Shown here one piece after another: positions 17,072 to 25,888 of a stretch of 64,000 nucleotides of DNA. This DNA is from Mucilaginibacter roseus (GTDB lineage Bacteria; Bacteroidota; Bacteroidia; Sphingobacteriales; Sphingobacteriaceae), in the NCBI RefSeq assembly GCF_021215455.1, contig NZ_JAJPWV010000003.1:682001-746000 (forward strand), given 5' to 3'. The notes under the pieces were generated by a model that saw only the letters and a list, made by a program, of their open reading frames with translations, was not told the origin of the DNA and ran no database searches. Numbering within the stretch: the stretch's first letter is position 1; each line of letters begins with the position of its first letter. Position numbers and translations under genes: made by a program.

Positions 17072-17097
17072 AGCCCGCCATAGTGCGGGCTGTTTTT
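17072..17097 (+). terminator. terminator after the 29-residue gene
   Basis: AGCCCGC pairs with GCGGGCT around CATAGT and is followed by GTTTTTATG. It closes the HU-TPR-small protein unit 19 bp after its last stop codon. Confidence 0.85.
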
Positions 17098-17156
17098 ATG
17101 TGTTGTTTTTACCTTCTTATTAATCCCGCGGTTATACCATAGCCGCATTAAGAAAT

Positions 17157-17160
17157 GGAG
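17157..17160 (+). promoter_or_regulatory. ribosome binding site GGAG deciding a TTG start
   Basis: GGAG lies 6 bases before the TTG at 17167. The only nearby ATG in the same frame (17155) runs into TAG after one codon, so it cannot start the protein. Confidence 0.6.
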
Positions 17161-17166
17161 TAGCAA

Positions 17167-18717
17167 TTGATAAAAGAATTAATTATCGATTCGTCCCCCA
17201 GCGGAGCTACCATTGCATTATTACAGGATAAACAACTCGTAGAACTTCACAAGGAGCAAACCACTAACAATTATACAGTTGGTGATATTTACCTGGGCAA
17301 AATCAAAAAGATAATGCCCGGATTGAATGCTGCATTTGTTGACGTTGGATACGAGAAGGATGCCTTTTTGCATTACCTTGATTTGGGGCCACAGGTGCAA
17401 AGCCTGTTAAAGCTAACCAAGCAGGTACGTAGCGGGGGTTATCAGTCAAAGCTGTTAGATCAACTAAAGCTCGAGGCTGACATTAATAAAGGTGGTAAGA
17501 TATCTGAGGTTTTAACAAAAGGGCAGTTGCTGCCGGTACAAATAGCTAAGGAGCCAATTTCAACAAAAGGCCCGCGCTTGAGTGCCGATCTGTCAATTGC
17601 CGGGCGTTACGTAGTGCTGGTACCTTTTTCAGAGGTGATATCCATCTCCAAAAAGATCAAAAGCAATACTGAGCGCCAGCGTTTACGCAAAATTGTTGAA
17701 AGCATAAAACCTAAGCACTTTGGCGTAATTATACGTACAGTGTCTGAGGGTAAGGGCGTAACAGAAATGCAAAAGGACCTGCTTGACTTGATAGCCAAGT
17801 GGGAAACGCTGATAACCAAACTCCCGTCGGTTGAGCCGTCCAAAAAGATACTGGGCGAGATAGACCGTACCTCAACTATATTGAGGGACATATTGAACTC
17901 TGATTTTCAGAGCATATATGTGAATGATAACGGCATGTACGAAGAGGTAAAATCATACGTACATGAAATATCTCCTGACTTGGAGAACATTGTTCGCCTG
18001 CATAAGCACCGCGACCCGATATTTGAGCATTACGGCATTGAAAAGCAGATTAAGGGAGCTTTTGGTAAAACAGTAAACCTTGCCGGGGGCGCTTACCTGG
18101 TAATTGAGCATACAGAGGCGCTGCACGTTATTGACGTGAACAGCGGTAACCGTACTGCCAATAAAGAGAACCAGGAGGAGAATGCCTTACAGGTTAACAA
18201 AGAGGCCGCACGCGAAATAGCCAGGCAATTACGCCTGCGCGATATGGGTGGTATTGTGGTAATCGATTTTATTGATATGCACAAACCGCTAAACCGCAAA
18301 GAGCTTTTTGATTACCTGCGCGCCGAGATGGCACATGACAGGGCCAAGCATACCATATTGCCGCCGAGTAAGTTTGGTTTGGTGCAGATTACGCGTCAGC
18401 GTGTACGCCCCGAAATGAACATTGTTACCAGCGAGGTATGCCCAACCTGCCACGGCACAGGGGCCATACGCCCAAGCATTTTGCTGCTGGATGATATTGA
18501 AAATAATTTCAACTACATCCTGCTTGAGCAAAATGAGAAAGACATTACGCTTTGCGTGCACCCTTACATTGAGGCTTACATTAAAAAAGGCCTTTACACA
18601 CGCCAGATGAAATGGTACTTTAAGTACAAACAGTGGATTAAAGTTAAAAGCAATCCGGCGTATCAGATCACCGAGTTCCGCTTTTTCTCATCAAAGGATG
18701 AGGAAATTAAATTATAA
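17167..18717 (+). CDS. rng: ribonuclease G/E family endoribonuclease
   Basis: RNase G/E enzymes cut single-stranded A/U-rich RNA in rRNA maturation and mRNA decay. The N-terminal S1 domain is interrupted as usual (VGDIYLGKIKKIMPGLNAAFVDVG). The catalytic aspartates are in LHVIDVNSGNR and GGIVVIDFIDM. The zinc-link cysteines are in CPTCHGTG. 516 residues without a long C-terminal scaffold indicates the RNase G-like form. Translation probably starts at TTG (family openings read xKELIIDS), with GGAG upstream and no usable ATG. A strong terminator follows. Confidence 0.94.
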   Translation: MIKELIIDSSPSGATIALLQDKQLVELHKEQTTNNYTVGDIYLGKIKKIMPGLNAAFVDVGYEKDAFLHYLDLGPQVQSLLKLTKQVRSGGYQSKLLDQLKLEADINKGGKISEVLTKGQLLPVQIAKEPISTKGPRLSADLSIAGRYVVLVPFSEVISISKKIKSNTERQRLRKIVESIKPKHFGVIIRTVSEGKGVTEMQKDLLDLIAKWETLITKLPSVEPSKKILGEIDRTSTILRDILNSDFQSIYVNDNGMYEEVKSYVHEISPDLENIVRLHKHRDPIFEHYGIEKQIKGAFGKTVNLAGGAYLVIEHTEALHVIDVNSGNRTANKENQEENALQVNKEAAREIARQLRLRDMGGIVVIDFIDMHKPLNRKELFDYLRAEMAHDRAKHTILPPSKFGLVQITRQRVRPEMNIVTSEVCPTCHGTGAIRPSILLLDDIENNFNYILLEQNEKDITLCVHPYIEAYIKKGLYTRQMKWYFKYKQWIKVKSNPAYQITEFRFFSSKDEEIKL

Positions 18718-18740
18718 CAGCGCCAATGCGCAGATTATAA

Positions 18741-18776
18741 AAAGCAGATGTTTGAAAAAGCATCTGCTTTTTTTTT
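18741..18776 (+). terminator. rho-independent terminator after rng
   Basis: AAAGCAGATG pairs with CATCTGCTTT around TTTGAAAAAG and is followed by a run of nine T residues. Confidence 0.92.
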
Positions 18777-18835
18777 ATCATCAAGGCGAATTGCCAAGTA
18801 TTTTAGCATCTTATCGTGCTATCTCAAAACAAATC

Positions 18836-18867
18836 CGCACATTTGCACATCTGTAATCTGCACATCT
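18836..18867. repeat. three GCACAT direct repeats just before radA
   Basis: GCACATTT, GCACATCT and GCACATCT occur within 32 bases, ending 8 bp before the radA start codon. They could be a short tandem remnant or part of a regulatory leader; no factor can be named. Confidence 0.4.
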
Positions 18868-18874
18868 AAATTAC

Positions 18875-20302
18875 ATGGCTAAAACCAAGATCGCTTACTT
18901 TTGCCAGAGCTGTGGCTACGAATCGCCTAAATGGCTGGGTAAATGCCCGTCATGCGGGCAGTGGAATACTTTTGCTGAGGAGATTCTGGAAAAGAACAAT
19001 GCCTCGGTACCGGATTGGAAAGCCAGCCCATCAACCAGCTTACAACGCGCAAATAAACCGGTGCCGGTATCAGAGATCACCTTTAGCGAGGAGCATCGCC
19101 TGCTTACACCCGATGCGGAGTTTAACCGCGTGCTGGGTGGCGGCATCGTAGCCGGATCGCTGGTGTTAATAGGCGGAGAGCCGGGCATAGGTAAATCAAC
19201 CCTGATGTTGCAGCTTGCATTGAACATGCCTAATCTGAAAGTGCTTTATGTATCGGGCGAGGAAAGCGACAGGCAGATAAAAATGCGGGCGGAACGTTTA
19301 GCCCCCCAGCCCCCTGAAGGGGGAGCTGTTAACCAGGTAGGTAAGGGGGCCTACATATTGACTGAAACATCAACCCAAAACATATTTAAGCAGATAGAGC
19401 AACTGGAGCCGGAGTTAGTGGTGATAGATTCGATACAGACGTTGCATTCCGCACATATTGAGTCAACGCCGGGCAGTGTATCGCAGGTACGGGAGTGTAC
19501 TGCGGAGTTGCTGCGTTTTGCTAAGGAAACCTCTACGCCTGTTTTCCTGATCGGCCATATTACAAAGGATGGCATGATAGCGGGCCCCAAAATACTTGAG
19601 CACATGGTTGACACCGTTCTACAATTCGAGGGCGACCGGCATCATGTGTACCGCATTTTAAGGGCAGTAAAAAACCGTTTTGGCTCAGCGTCAGAGTTGG
19701 GAATTTATGAGATGCTGGGTGAGGGTTTGCGGGAAGTATCTAATCCATCGGAGATACTTTTGTCGCAACGAGACGAACCATTGAGTGGTGTAACCATATC
19801 AGCCACGTTAGAGGGTATGCGCCCGATGCTGATAGAAACACAGGCACTGGTAAGCACATCGCCTTATGGCACGCCACAGCGTACCGCTACGGGCTTTGAT
19901 ACCAAACGTATGAATATGTTGCTGGCCGTGCTCGAAAAGCGCTGTGGCTTCAGATTAGGCGCCAAGGATGTGTTCCTGAACATAACCGGCGGTATCCGTG
20001 TTGAAGACCCCGCAATAGATTTGGGCCTTGCGGCAGCCATCATTTCCTCACATGAGGATATGCCAATTTCATCGAAAGTTTGCTTTGCCGGAGAGATCGG
20101 CTTATCAGGCGAGATCAGGGCAGTTAACCGGGTGGAGCAACGCATAGCCGAAGCGCAAAAGCTTGGCTTTGAGCAGATATTAATTTCCAAATACAACCTT
20201 CCCAAAGCGGGCGATAAAAAGCGCATCGACTTTTCGAGATATACTATCGACGTAAAAACGGTAGGCAATATCGAAGAGGTATTTACACTTTTGTTCGGAT
20301 AG
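18875..20302 (+). CDS. radA: DNA repair protein RadA with inserted peptide
   Basis: RadA is a RecA-like hexameric helicase that promotes branch migration in recombination. The N-terminal zinc finger is CQSCGYESPKWLGKCPSCG. The ATPase has Walker A GGEPGIGKST (about residues 101-110) and the RadA-specific KNRFG motif. A Lon-like domain forms the C-terminus. Between MRAERL and AYILTETS, where the family normally has a short Gly-Leu loop, this protein carries PQPPEGGAVNQVGKG, encoded by a copy of the truA palindrome arm. The frame and all motifs remain intact at 475 residues. Confidence 0.95.
   Translation: MAKTKIAYFCQSCGYESPKWLGKCPSCGQWNTFAEEILEKNNASVPDWKASPSTSLQRANKPVPVSEITFSEEHRLLTPDAEFNRVLGGGIVAGSLVLIGGEPGIGKSTLMLQLALNMPNLKVLYVSGEESDRQIKMRAERLAPQPPEGGAVNQVGKGAYILTETSTQNIFKQIEQLEPELVVIDSIQTLHSAHIESTPGSVSQVRECTAELLRFAKETSTPVFLIGHITKDGMIAGPKILEHMVDTVLQFEGDRHHVYRILRAVKNRFGSASELGIYEMLGEGLREVSNPSEILLSQRDEPLSGVTISATLEGMRPMLIETQALVSTSPYGTPQRTATGFDTKRMNMLLAVLEKRCGFRLGAKDVFLNITGGIRVEDPAIDLGLAAAIISSHEDMPISSKVCFAGEIGLSGEIRAVNRVEQRIAEAQKLGFEQILISKYNLPKAGDKKRIDFSRYTIDVKTVGNIEEVFTLLFG
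19302..19325. repeat. half copy of the truA palindrome inside radA
   Basis: These 24 bases are identical to the left arm of the truA inverted repeat at 1141-1164, including the CCCCCTGAAGGGGG hairpin. The right arm is eroded to a short G-run near 19345. The copy is translated in frame as APQPPEGGA. Confidence 0.9.
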
Positions 20303-20373
20303 CACATCCGGATTTACAACAACTGCAAACAAAAACGCGTTGATAAATATTAAATGCTCATTTACATTTAAAT

Positions 20374-20853
20374 ATGAAACGCGTTATTTTTTTAGCCCTG
20401 AGCTTTGTATTGATCTCGATAAGCAGTCCATCCATCGCGCAATCATCTAAAACACCAGCCGGAAAAACGTTATACAATACCATCATTAACCTGGATAAGC
20501 AGGTTTTTGATGCGTATAATAAGTGCGACCTGGATAAATTTGAAGATTACTTTGACAGCGACGTAGAATTTTTTAACGATCGCACGGGTTATACTTCATC
20601 AAGGCACGATCTCATGAAATCCATGAAGTCAATGTGTGATAACGGGGGAATGGAGCGCGTTTTGGTAAGCGCCCAGGTTTATCCGCTTGATTTTTATGGT
20701 GCCGTTGAAACCGGCTTGAGCAGGTTTTATAAAGTTACCAATGGTAAGCGTAAACTGGTTTACACCGCGCGCTTTGTACACATCTGGAAGCAGGATGGTG
20801 ATGATGGATGGAAGATTGCCCGCGTTATAAGCTACGATCATAAAGCCAAATAA
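20374..20853 (+). CDS. exported NTF2-like (DUF4440/SnoaL-type) protein
   Basis: The 159-residue product has a signal peptide (MKRVIFLALSFVLISISSPSIAQ) followed by a single NTF2-like fold. Signs of the fold are NLDKQVFDAYNKCDLDKFEDYFDSDVEFFNDR near the start of the domain and a C-terminal strand pair ending HIWKQDGDDGWKIARVISYDH. Members of DUF4440 are small ligand-binding or catalytic domains; no ligand can be assigned. It is 32 bp before the DUF4920 gene and both encode exported proteins, so cotranscription is likely. Confidence 0.75.
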   Translation: MKRVIFLALSFVLISISSPSIAQSSKTPAGKTLYNTIINLDKQVFDAYNKCDLDKFEDYFDSDVEFFNDRTGYTSSRHDLMKSMKSMCDNGGMERVLVSAQVYPLDFYGAVETGLSRFYKVTNGKRKLVYTARFVHIWKQDGDDGWKIARVISYDHKAK

Positions 20854-20885
20854 AACCATCACTCCGTCGTGTTGTTGTTATAGGC

Positions 20886-21347
20886 ATGAAAGCATGGCAT
20901 TTACTTTTATCGATATTTTTCTTTGCGGCTACGGCTCAAACTTTCGCACAGAAAAAGGTAGCATTGCCTCATGGTATGGTCTTCGGAACAAGATCTGACA
21001 CGTCCAATGCTGTTGAGGCCGGCAAACTGCAAAACTTTATGGGTGAAAGGAAGCGGATAACTACTTCAGTTAAAGGCACTATTGAGAAGGTAACAGATGA
21101 AAAGGGAGGCTGGTTTGTTATGCGTACCGGCAACGGGATGCCGATATATGCCCATTTCAGAGATTTTAACGTTACGCTGCCTAAACAAATTACCGGCCGT
21201 GTGGTGATTATAAGCGGCGTTGCAAAACGAGAGTTTACCGCTGATGATCATCAACATTTTGCGGGGGATACTATCAGTTACAGCACCACATCAAAAATGA
21301 GCAAAGCCATTAATTTTGAAGTTAAAGGGCTGATGATTTATCAATAA
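20886..21347 (+). CDS. exported DUF4920 domain protein
   Basis: The product has 153 residues with a signal peptide (MKAWHLLLSIFFFAATAQTFAQ). The rest fits DUF4920, an OB-like domain (VKGTIEKVTDEKGGWFVMRTG, GRVVIISGVAKREFTADDHQHFAGD). The function is unknown; a conserved HQHFAGD-like segment could bind metal, which is inference. A bidirectional terminator lies directly downstream. Confidence 0.75.
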   Translation: MKAWHLLLSIFFFAATAQTFAQKKVALPHGMVFGTRSDTSNAVEAGKLQNFMGERKRITTSVKGTIEKVTDEKGGWFVMRTGNGMPIYAHFRDFNVTLPKQITGRVVIISGVAKREFTADDHQHFAGDTISYSTTSKMSKAINFEVKGLMIYQ

Positions 21348-21348
21348 A

Positions 21349-21374
21349 AAAGACCGCCGTTGAGCGGTCTTTCT
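21349..21374. terminator. bidirectional terminator
   Basis: AAGACCGC pairs with GCGGTCTT around CGTTGA, with A-runs on the left and TTCTT on the right. It separates the DUF4920 gene from the convergent reverse-strand gene. Confidence 0.85.
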
Positions 21375-21391
21375 TATTGGGAAAGCTTAAT

Positions 21392-21919
21392 TTATAAATA
21401 TTTATAAGCTATACCTTTTTTAATGTCCTGATTACCGCCAAGGCCACCGTTAGCCATATTGGTTGCTTTTTCAAAGGTGATCAGCACAAACGGACAACCT
21501 AACTCAGCAGCCGCCTGCTTTAGTTTTTTCTCGGCTGATTTTTCACTTGAGCTACCTGTGTGAAAGTTAATAAAGGCTGTTTTGCCTTTAATATCTCCGC
21601 CCTTGCTAAGTCCGGCAATTTCGCTCTTATCTTCTAGTACAATTACCTTTTCCCAATCGTTTTTACCTGCCACAACAATTTTGTCGGTAAGCTTTTCGGT
21701 ACGGCCGCTTTTGCCATAAATTATTTTTTCAATAGCGTATTTGCTCACTACCTGCTCCGCATCTTCATTAACATACTTATAGATGACGGTGAATTCGCCC
21801 ACGCGAATTACGTTTGCTTCAACTGTTTCTCCGGAATGTTTTACAATTTTGTCAGCCTGCGCAAAGCTGCAAATAAAGGCGCCGAATACTAATACTAATG
21901 TTAGTAGAGTTCTTTTCAT
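21392..21919 (-). CDS. exported protein of unknown function
   Basis: The 175-residue product has a clear signal peptide (MKRTLLTLVLVFGAFICSFAQ). The first part (ADKIVKHSGETVEANVIRVGEFTVIYKY) has alternating beta character resembling small barrel domains that sense or bind the cell envelope. The C-terminal half (KKLKQAAAELGCPFVLITFEKATN) is alpha/beta with one cysteine. No family name is certain. It is monocistronic, with terminators on both sides. Confidence 0.65.
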   Translation of the reverse strand: MKRTLLTLVLVFGAFICSFAQADKIVKHSGETVEANVIRVGEFTVIYKYVNEDAEQVVSKYAIEKIIYGKSGRTEKLTDKIVVAGKNDWEKVIVLEDKSEIAGLSKGGDIKGKTAFINFHTGSSSEKSAEKKLKQAAAELGCPFVLITFEKATNMANGGLGGNQDIKKGIAYKYL

Positions 21920-22036
21920 AAAATGATAAAGTTTAGAGTGTAACTTATTTTAATAAAGGCTAAATATAGGGAATAAGATATTAAGAGAAAGAAGTATTGC
22001 AATTAACTTTAGCTAAGTTTAAGTACGCAAAACGAG

Positions 22037-22068
22037 CAAAGCCCTTAAAAATTAATTTAAGGGCTTTG
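22037..22068 (-). terminator. perfect hairpin downstream of the ACP-like membrane gene
   Basis: CAAAGCCCTTAAA and TTTAAGGGCTTTG form a perfect 13-bp stem around AATTAA. It lies 18 bp past the reverse-strand gene ending at 22086. The following T-run is weak on either strand (CTCGTTTTG on the reverse strand). Confidence 0.65.
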
Positions 22069-22085
22069 TCCGTTTAAAAAAATTA

Positions 22086-22763
22086 TCAGTTAAATGAGGC
22101 GCCTGATTTTAACACAGAAGCGTCGAGATCCAGATCGTGCTGAAACAGTTCGCGTATTTTTTGATTAACCTCTTTACGGTTAATGGTGGCGGCATCCCGG
22201 CGGCATTTCAGGTAATGTTCGCGGGCTATTTTCTCGGCCAGTTGCCCAACTGTTTTAACCGCCAATTGCTTACCTCGTTTTTTAGCCATGAATGATCCGG
22301 CTGCAAAGACGGTTAAACCAACCAATCCTATTTGCCAGTTAAAATACATGGCGGTTAACGACAGTAAAAACAATGCTGTTAGCACAGCGATAACACTCTG
22401 CTTGGGCTGCAGAACGTTTAAGCGCAATCCCATCTCATGCTCCATGTCTGCAACTAACTGCAATCTTTCCTCTTCCGGAAAAACGTCTTTCAGACAGGTG
22501 TTCGTGTTTATTGAGCACCGGTCAATTGTTGTTGAGGTGGTAATGGCGTTGCGCAGCATGTAAAAAGCATGCTGTGTGGTACAAACGTCACTTTGTTCGA
22601 GCTTTAATTTGCTGTGAACAGCGTTACACAAATCGTCAACGGTATAAATTTGTTGAAGATCATCCGGGGTGACACGTACTCCGAATGATCTTTCTATTTT
22701 TACTAAAACGTGTTTCAGATCCTCGCGATCGACGTTTTTTAGTTGTATTAACTTATGGTCCAT
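22086..22763 (-). CDS. membrane protein with a degenerate acyl-carrier-like domain
   Basis: Residues 1-55 resemble an acyl carrier protein: KIERSFGVRVTPDDLQQIYTVDDLCNAVHSKL follows the pattern of ACP helices II-IV. The usual DSL phosphopantetheine site appears as DRE, so the serine is missing and no prosthetic group can be attached there. Two membrane segments follow (about residues 126-160, VIAVLTALFLLSLTAMYF and IGLVGLTVFAAGSFMA), then a charged cytoplasmic tail. 225 residues. The function is unknown. It lies 36 bp downstream of carB on the same strand. Confidence 0.65.
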   Translation of the reverse strand: MDHKLIQLKNVDREDLKHVLVKIERSFGVRVTPDDLQQIYTVDDLCNAVHSKLKLEQSDVCTTQHAFYMLRNAITTSTTIDRCSINTNTCLKDVFPEEERLQLVADMEHEMGLRLNVLQPKQSVIAVLTALFLLSLTAMYFNWQIGLVGLTVFAAGSFMAKKRGKQLAVKTVGQLAEKIAREHYLKCRRDAATINRKEVNQKIRELFQHDLDLDASVLKSGASFN

Positions 22764-22799
22764 TAATTAAAGAACAAGTCCTAAAATCGGGAGAAACCG

Positions 22800-25616
22800 T
22801 TATTTACTTAAATACATTGATTTCTCTTTATACAAATGCCTGAAGTATGGGTCCTGCAGGTCAGGAATAAAGCGTATCGCCTCACCTGTCGACTTCATTT
22901 CAGGGCCAAGCTCTTTAGCCACTTCAGGGAATTTATCGTAAGAGAATACCGGCTCTTTAATGGCGTAGCCTTTTGGCTTGCGAACGATGGTAAAGTCTTT
23001 AAGCTTGTTTACACCCATCATTATCTTAGCGGCGATGTTGATGTAAGGTACGTCATATGCTTTGGCTATGAAAGGCACCGTACGTGACGCACGCGGATTA
23101 GCCTCGATCACATACACCTTTTCGTCCTTAATGGCAAACTGTATGTTCAGCAAGCCGCGCACGTTAAGCGCCTTGGCTAATTTCTCGGTATAGTCTTCCA
23201 TTTGCTTGATCACATTGTCTGATAGATCAAACGGAGGCAATACCGCGTATGAGTCGCCTGAGTGGATACCGGCTGGTTCAATGTGCTCCATCAAACCAAC
23301 AATGTGTACATCCTCACCATCGCTGATTGAGTCTGACTCGGCCTCAAAAGCACGGTCAAGGAAGTGGTCAATTAGTACGCGGTTACCAGGAAGGTTTTTC
23401 AACAAGCTTACTACAGCTTTTTCCAGGTCTTCATCGTTTATCACGATACTCATACCCTGGCCACCTAATACGTAGCTTGGGCGTACCAGCACAGGATAAC
23501 CAACATGGTGGGCAACCTCAAGCGCTTCTTCAGCACTTTCGGCAACACCGTATTTAGGATAAGGGATGTCAAGATCCTTCAACATGTCAGAGAAACGGCC
23601 ACGATCCTCGGCAATGTCCATATTATCAAATGATGTCCCAATGATGCGGATGCCGTGCTCATGCAGCTTTTCAGCCATTTTAAGGGCTGTTTGGCCACCT
23701 AACTGTACAATTACACCGTAAGGTTGTTCCAGGTCGATGATCTCGCGCACGTGCTCCCAGAATACCGGCTCAAAGTACAGCTTATCGGCCATGTTGAAGT
23801 CGGTTGATACCGTCTCAGGGTTACAGTTAACCATGATCGCCTCAAAACCGGCTTCTTTTGCTGCAAGCAGGCCATGCACGCAGCTATAATCAAACTCAAT
23901 ACCCTGGCCAATGCGGTTAGGGCCCGAGCCTAATACAATGATCTTTTTCCTGTCGCTAACTATTGATTCATTCTCACCCTCGTAGGTTGAGTAGTAGTAA
24001 GGTGTTTTGGCAGGGAACTCAGCAGCGCAGGTATCAACCATTTTGTATACGCGGCGTATACCTAATTGCTTACGGCGTTGGTATACATCCTCTTCGGTTG
24101 TATTGGTGAGCACATAAGCTATTTGCGCATCAGAGAAACCTTTTTGTTTCAGCGTGTAGAAGAAATCTTCAGGGATGTTATTCAGCGAGTAACGGCGCAG
24201 CTCGTTTTCCATGCTCACTACCTCTTGTATCTGGTTCAGGAACCAGCGGTCAATTTTGGTAGCTTTACGTACCGATTCGATCGGCACGCCGAGGCTCAAG
24301 GCATCATATATATGGAACAGTCTGTCCCAGCTTGGGTGCTCAAGGCTGTGCATAATCTCGTCGAGGTTGCGGCTCTGACGGCCATCGGCACCTAAGCCGG
24401 CACGGCCGATCTCCAGGCTTTGGCAAGCTTTCTGCAAGGCTTCGATAAAGGTACGGCCAATGCCCATAACCTCACCTACTGATTTCATTTGCAGGCCAAG
24501 CTCGCGGTTAGCGCCCTTGAATTTATCAAAGTTCCAGCGAGGTATCTTCACGATCACGTAATCCAGCGTTGGCTCAAAGTAAGCTGATGTAGTTTTCGTG
24601 ATCTGGTTTTCTATTTCATCCAGGTTATAGCCGATAGCCAGCTTGGCGGCAATCTTGGCAATTGGATAACCGGTTGCTTTTGATGCCAGGGCTGATGAAC
24701 GTGATACACGCGGGTTAATTTCGATGGCGATGATTTCCTCATTAGCCGGGTTAACCGAGAACTGTACGTTACAGCCACCTGCGAAGTTACCTATGGCGCG
24801 CATCATTTTAATGGCCTGGTTACGCATCTCCTGGTAACAGCGGTCACTCAGCGTCATGGCAGGAGCCACGGTTATCGAGTCGCCGGTGTGGATGCCCATC
24901 GGGTCAAAGTTCTCGATAGAGCAGATAATGATCACGTTGTCGCGGCTGTCGCGCAGCAGCTCCAGCTCATATTCTTTCCAGCCTAAAACCGCTTGCTCAA
25001 CCAATACCTCGTGGGTTGGTGATGCCTGCAGGCCACGGCTCAGGGCCGCGTCAAATTCCTCTTTTTTGTGTACAAAGCCTGCACCTTTACCACCCAGGGT
25101 ATAGCTTGGCCGTATTACCAGCGGGAAACCGATTTGTTGCGCGGCCTCTTTGCCCTCTAAAAACGAGTTGGCAATTTTTGAGGTAGCAACGCCGACGCCA
25201 ATATCAACCATTAACTGGCGGAAGGCCTCGCGGTTTTCGGTTTTCTCGATGGCGGCAATGTCCACACCGATAATTTTAACGCCATACTTTTGCCAAATGC
25301 CTTGTTCGTCGGCATTTATGCAAAGGTTAAGCGCAGTTTGGCCACCCATGGTAGGCAGTACGGCATCAATTTGCTGTTCCTGCAAAATCTGCTCAATGCT
25401 TTCGCAGGTTAGCGGCAGCAGGTACACATTATCAGCAATAACCTTATCCGTCATGATGGTGGCGGGGTTGCTGTTAATGATGGTTACCTTAATACCTTCT
25501 TCTTTTAAAGAAAGTGAAGCTTGTGAGCCTGAATAATCAAACTCGCAGGCCTGGCCTATAATGATAGGACCTGAACCAATAATCAATACCGATTTAATGG
25601 AAGAGTTTTTGGGCAT
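22800..25616 (-). CDS. carB: carbamoyl-phosphate synthase large subunit, no MGS domain
   Basis: CarB makes carbamoyl phosphate from bicarbonate, ammonia (from CarA) and two ATP for pyrimidine and arginine synthesis. Two homologous ATP-grasp halves are present (IIIGQACEFDYSGSQA early; NRIGQGIEFDYSCVHG in the second half). It ends at 938 residues, shortly after KELGPEMKSTGEAIRF, so the roughly 130-residue C-terminal MGS-like allosteric domain of E. coli CarB is absent. That short form appears usual in related bacteria. carA is not adjacent. Confidence 0.95.
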   Translation of the reverse strand: MPKNSSIKSVLIIGSGPIIIGQACEFDYSGSQASLSLKEEGIKVTIINSNPATIMTDKVIADNVYLLPLTCESIEQILQEQQIDAVLPTMGGQTALNLCINADEQGIWQKYGVKIIGVDIAAIEKTENREAFRQLMVDIGVGVATSKIANSFLEGKEAAQQIGFPLVIRPSYTLGGKGAGFVHKKEEFDAALSRGLQASPTHEVLVEQAVLGWKEYELELLRDSRDNVIIICSIENFDPMGIHTGDSITVAPAMTLSDRCYQEMRNQAIKMMRAIGNFAGGCNVQFSVNPANEEIIAIEINPRVSRSSALASKATGYPIAKIAAKLAIGYNLDEIENQITKTTSAYFEPTLDYVIVKIPRWNFDKFKGANRELGLQMKSVGEVMGIGRTFIEALQKACQSLEIGRAGLGADGRQSRNLDEIMHSLEHPSWDRLFHIYDALSLGVPIESVRKATKIDRWFLNQIQEVVSMENELRRYSLNNIPEDFFYTLKQKGFSDAQIAYVLTNTTEEDVYQRRKQLGIRRVYKMVDTCAAEFPAKTPYYYSTYEGENESIVSDRKKIIVLGSGPNRIGQGIEFDYSCVHGLLAAKEAGFEAIMVNCNPETVSTDFNMADKLYFEPVFWEHVREIIDLEQPYGVIVQLGGQTALKMAEKLHEHGIRIIGTSFDNMDIAEDRGRFSDMLKDLDIPYPKYGVAESAEEALEVAHHVGYPVLVRPSYVLGGQGMSIVINDEDLEKAVVSLLKNLPGNRVLIDHFLDRAFEAESDSISDGEDVHIVGLMEHIEPAGIHSGDSYAVLPPFDLSDNVIKQMEDYTEKLAKALNVRGLLNIQFAIKDEKVYVIEANPRASRTVPFIAKAYDVPYINIAAKIMMGVNKLKDFTIVRKPKGYAIKEPVFSYDKFPEVAKELGPEMKSTGEAIRFIPDLQDPYFRHLYKEKSMYLSK

Positions 25617-25731
25617 AGGGCTTTTTTAATTCAAAAAGTTAAAGTTATAGCCTTCATCCACTTAGACTGGATTTCCGGACTGTTTCCTATGCGCTGAAAG
25701 CGAGGATAAAACCGACTTCAGCGTCGGGGTG

Positions 25732-25739
25732 CAAAGATA
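25732..25739 (-). promoter_or_regulatory. -7 element TATCTTTG upstream of carB
   Basis: Read on the reverse strand this is TATCTTTG followed by CACCCC. It lies about 115 bases before the carB start. A small hairpin CCGAC/GTCGG followed by TTTTAT (25705-25727) would sit at the very 5' end of the transcript. The rest of the 272-bp gap 25617-25888 is A/T-rich with no gene. Confidence 0.55.
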
Positions 25740-25888
25740 GAACTTATTGAATTAAATGAGCGACAAAAATTTAAAAAATAATGGTACTGTATTAGAAAGT
25801 AAAAAGCTGTTATTTGATTGGCTTTAACTTATTATTTAATTTTAAGTACCGCTAAAAAACTAAGCCTTGTACAAATCTAAAACCCCGG

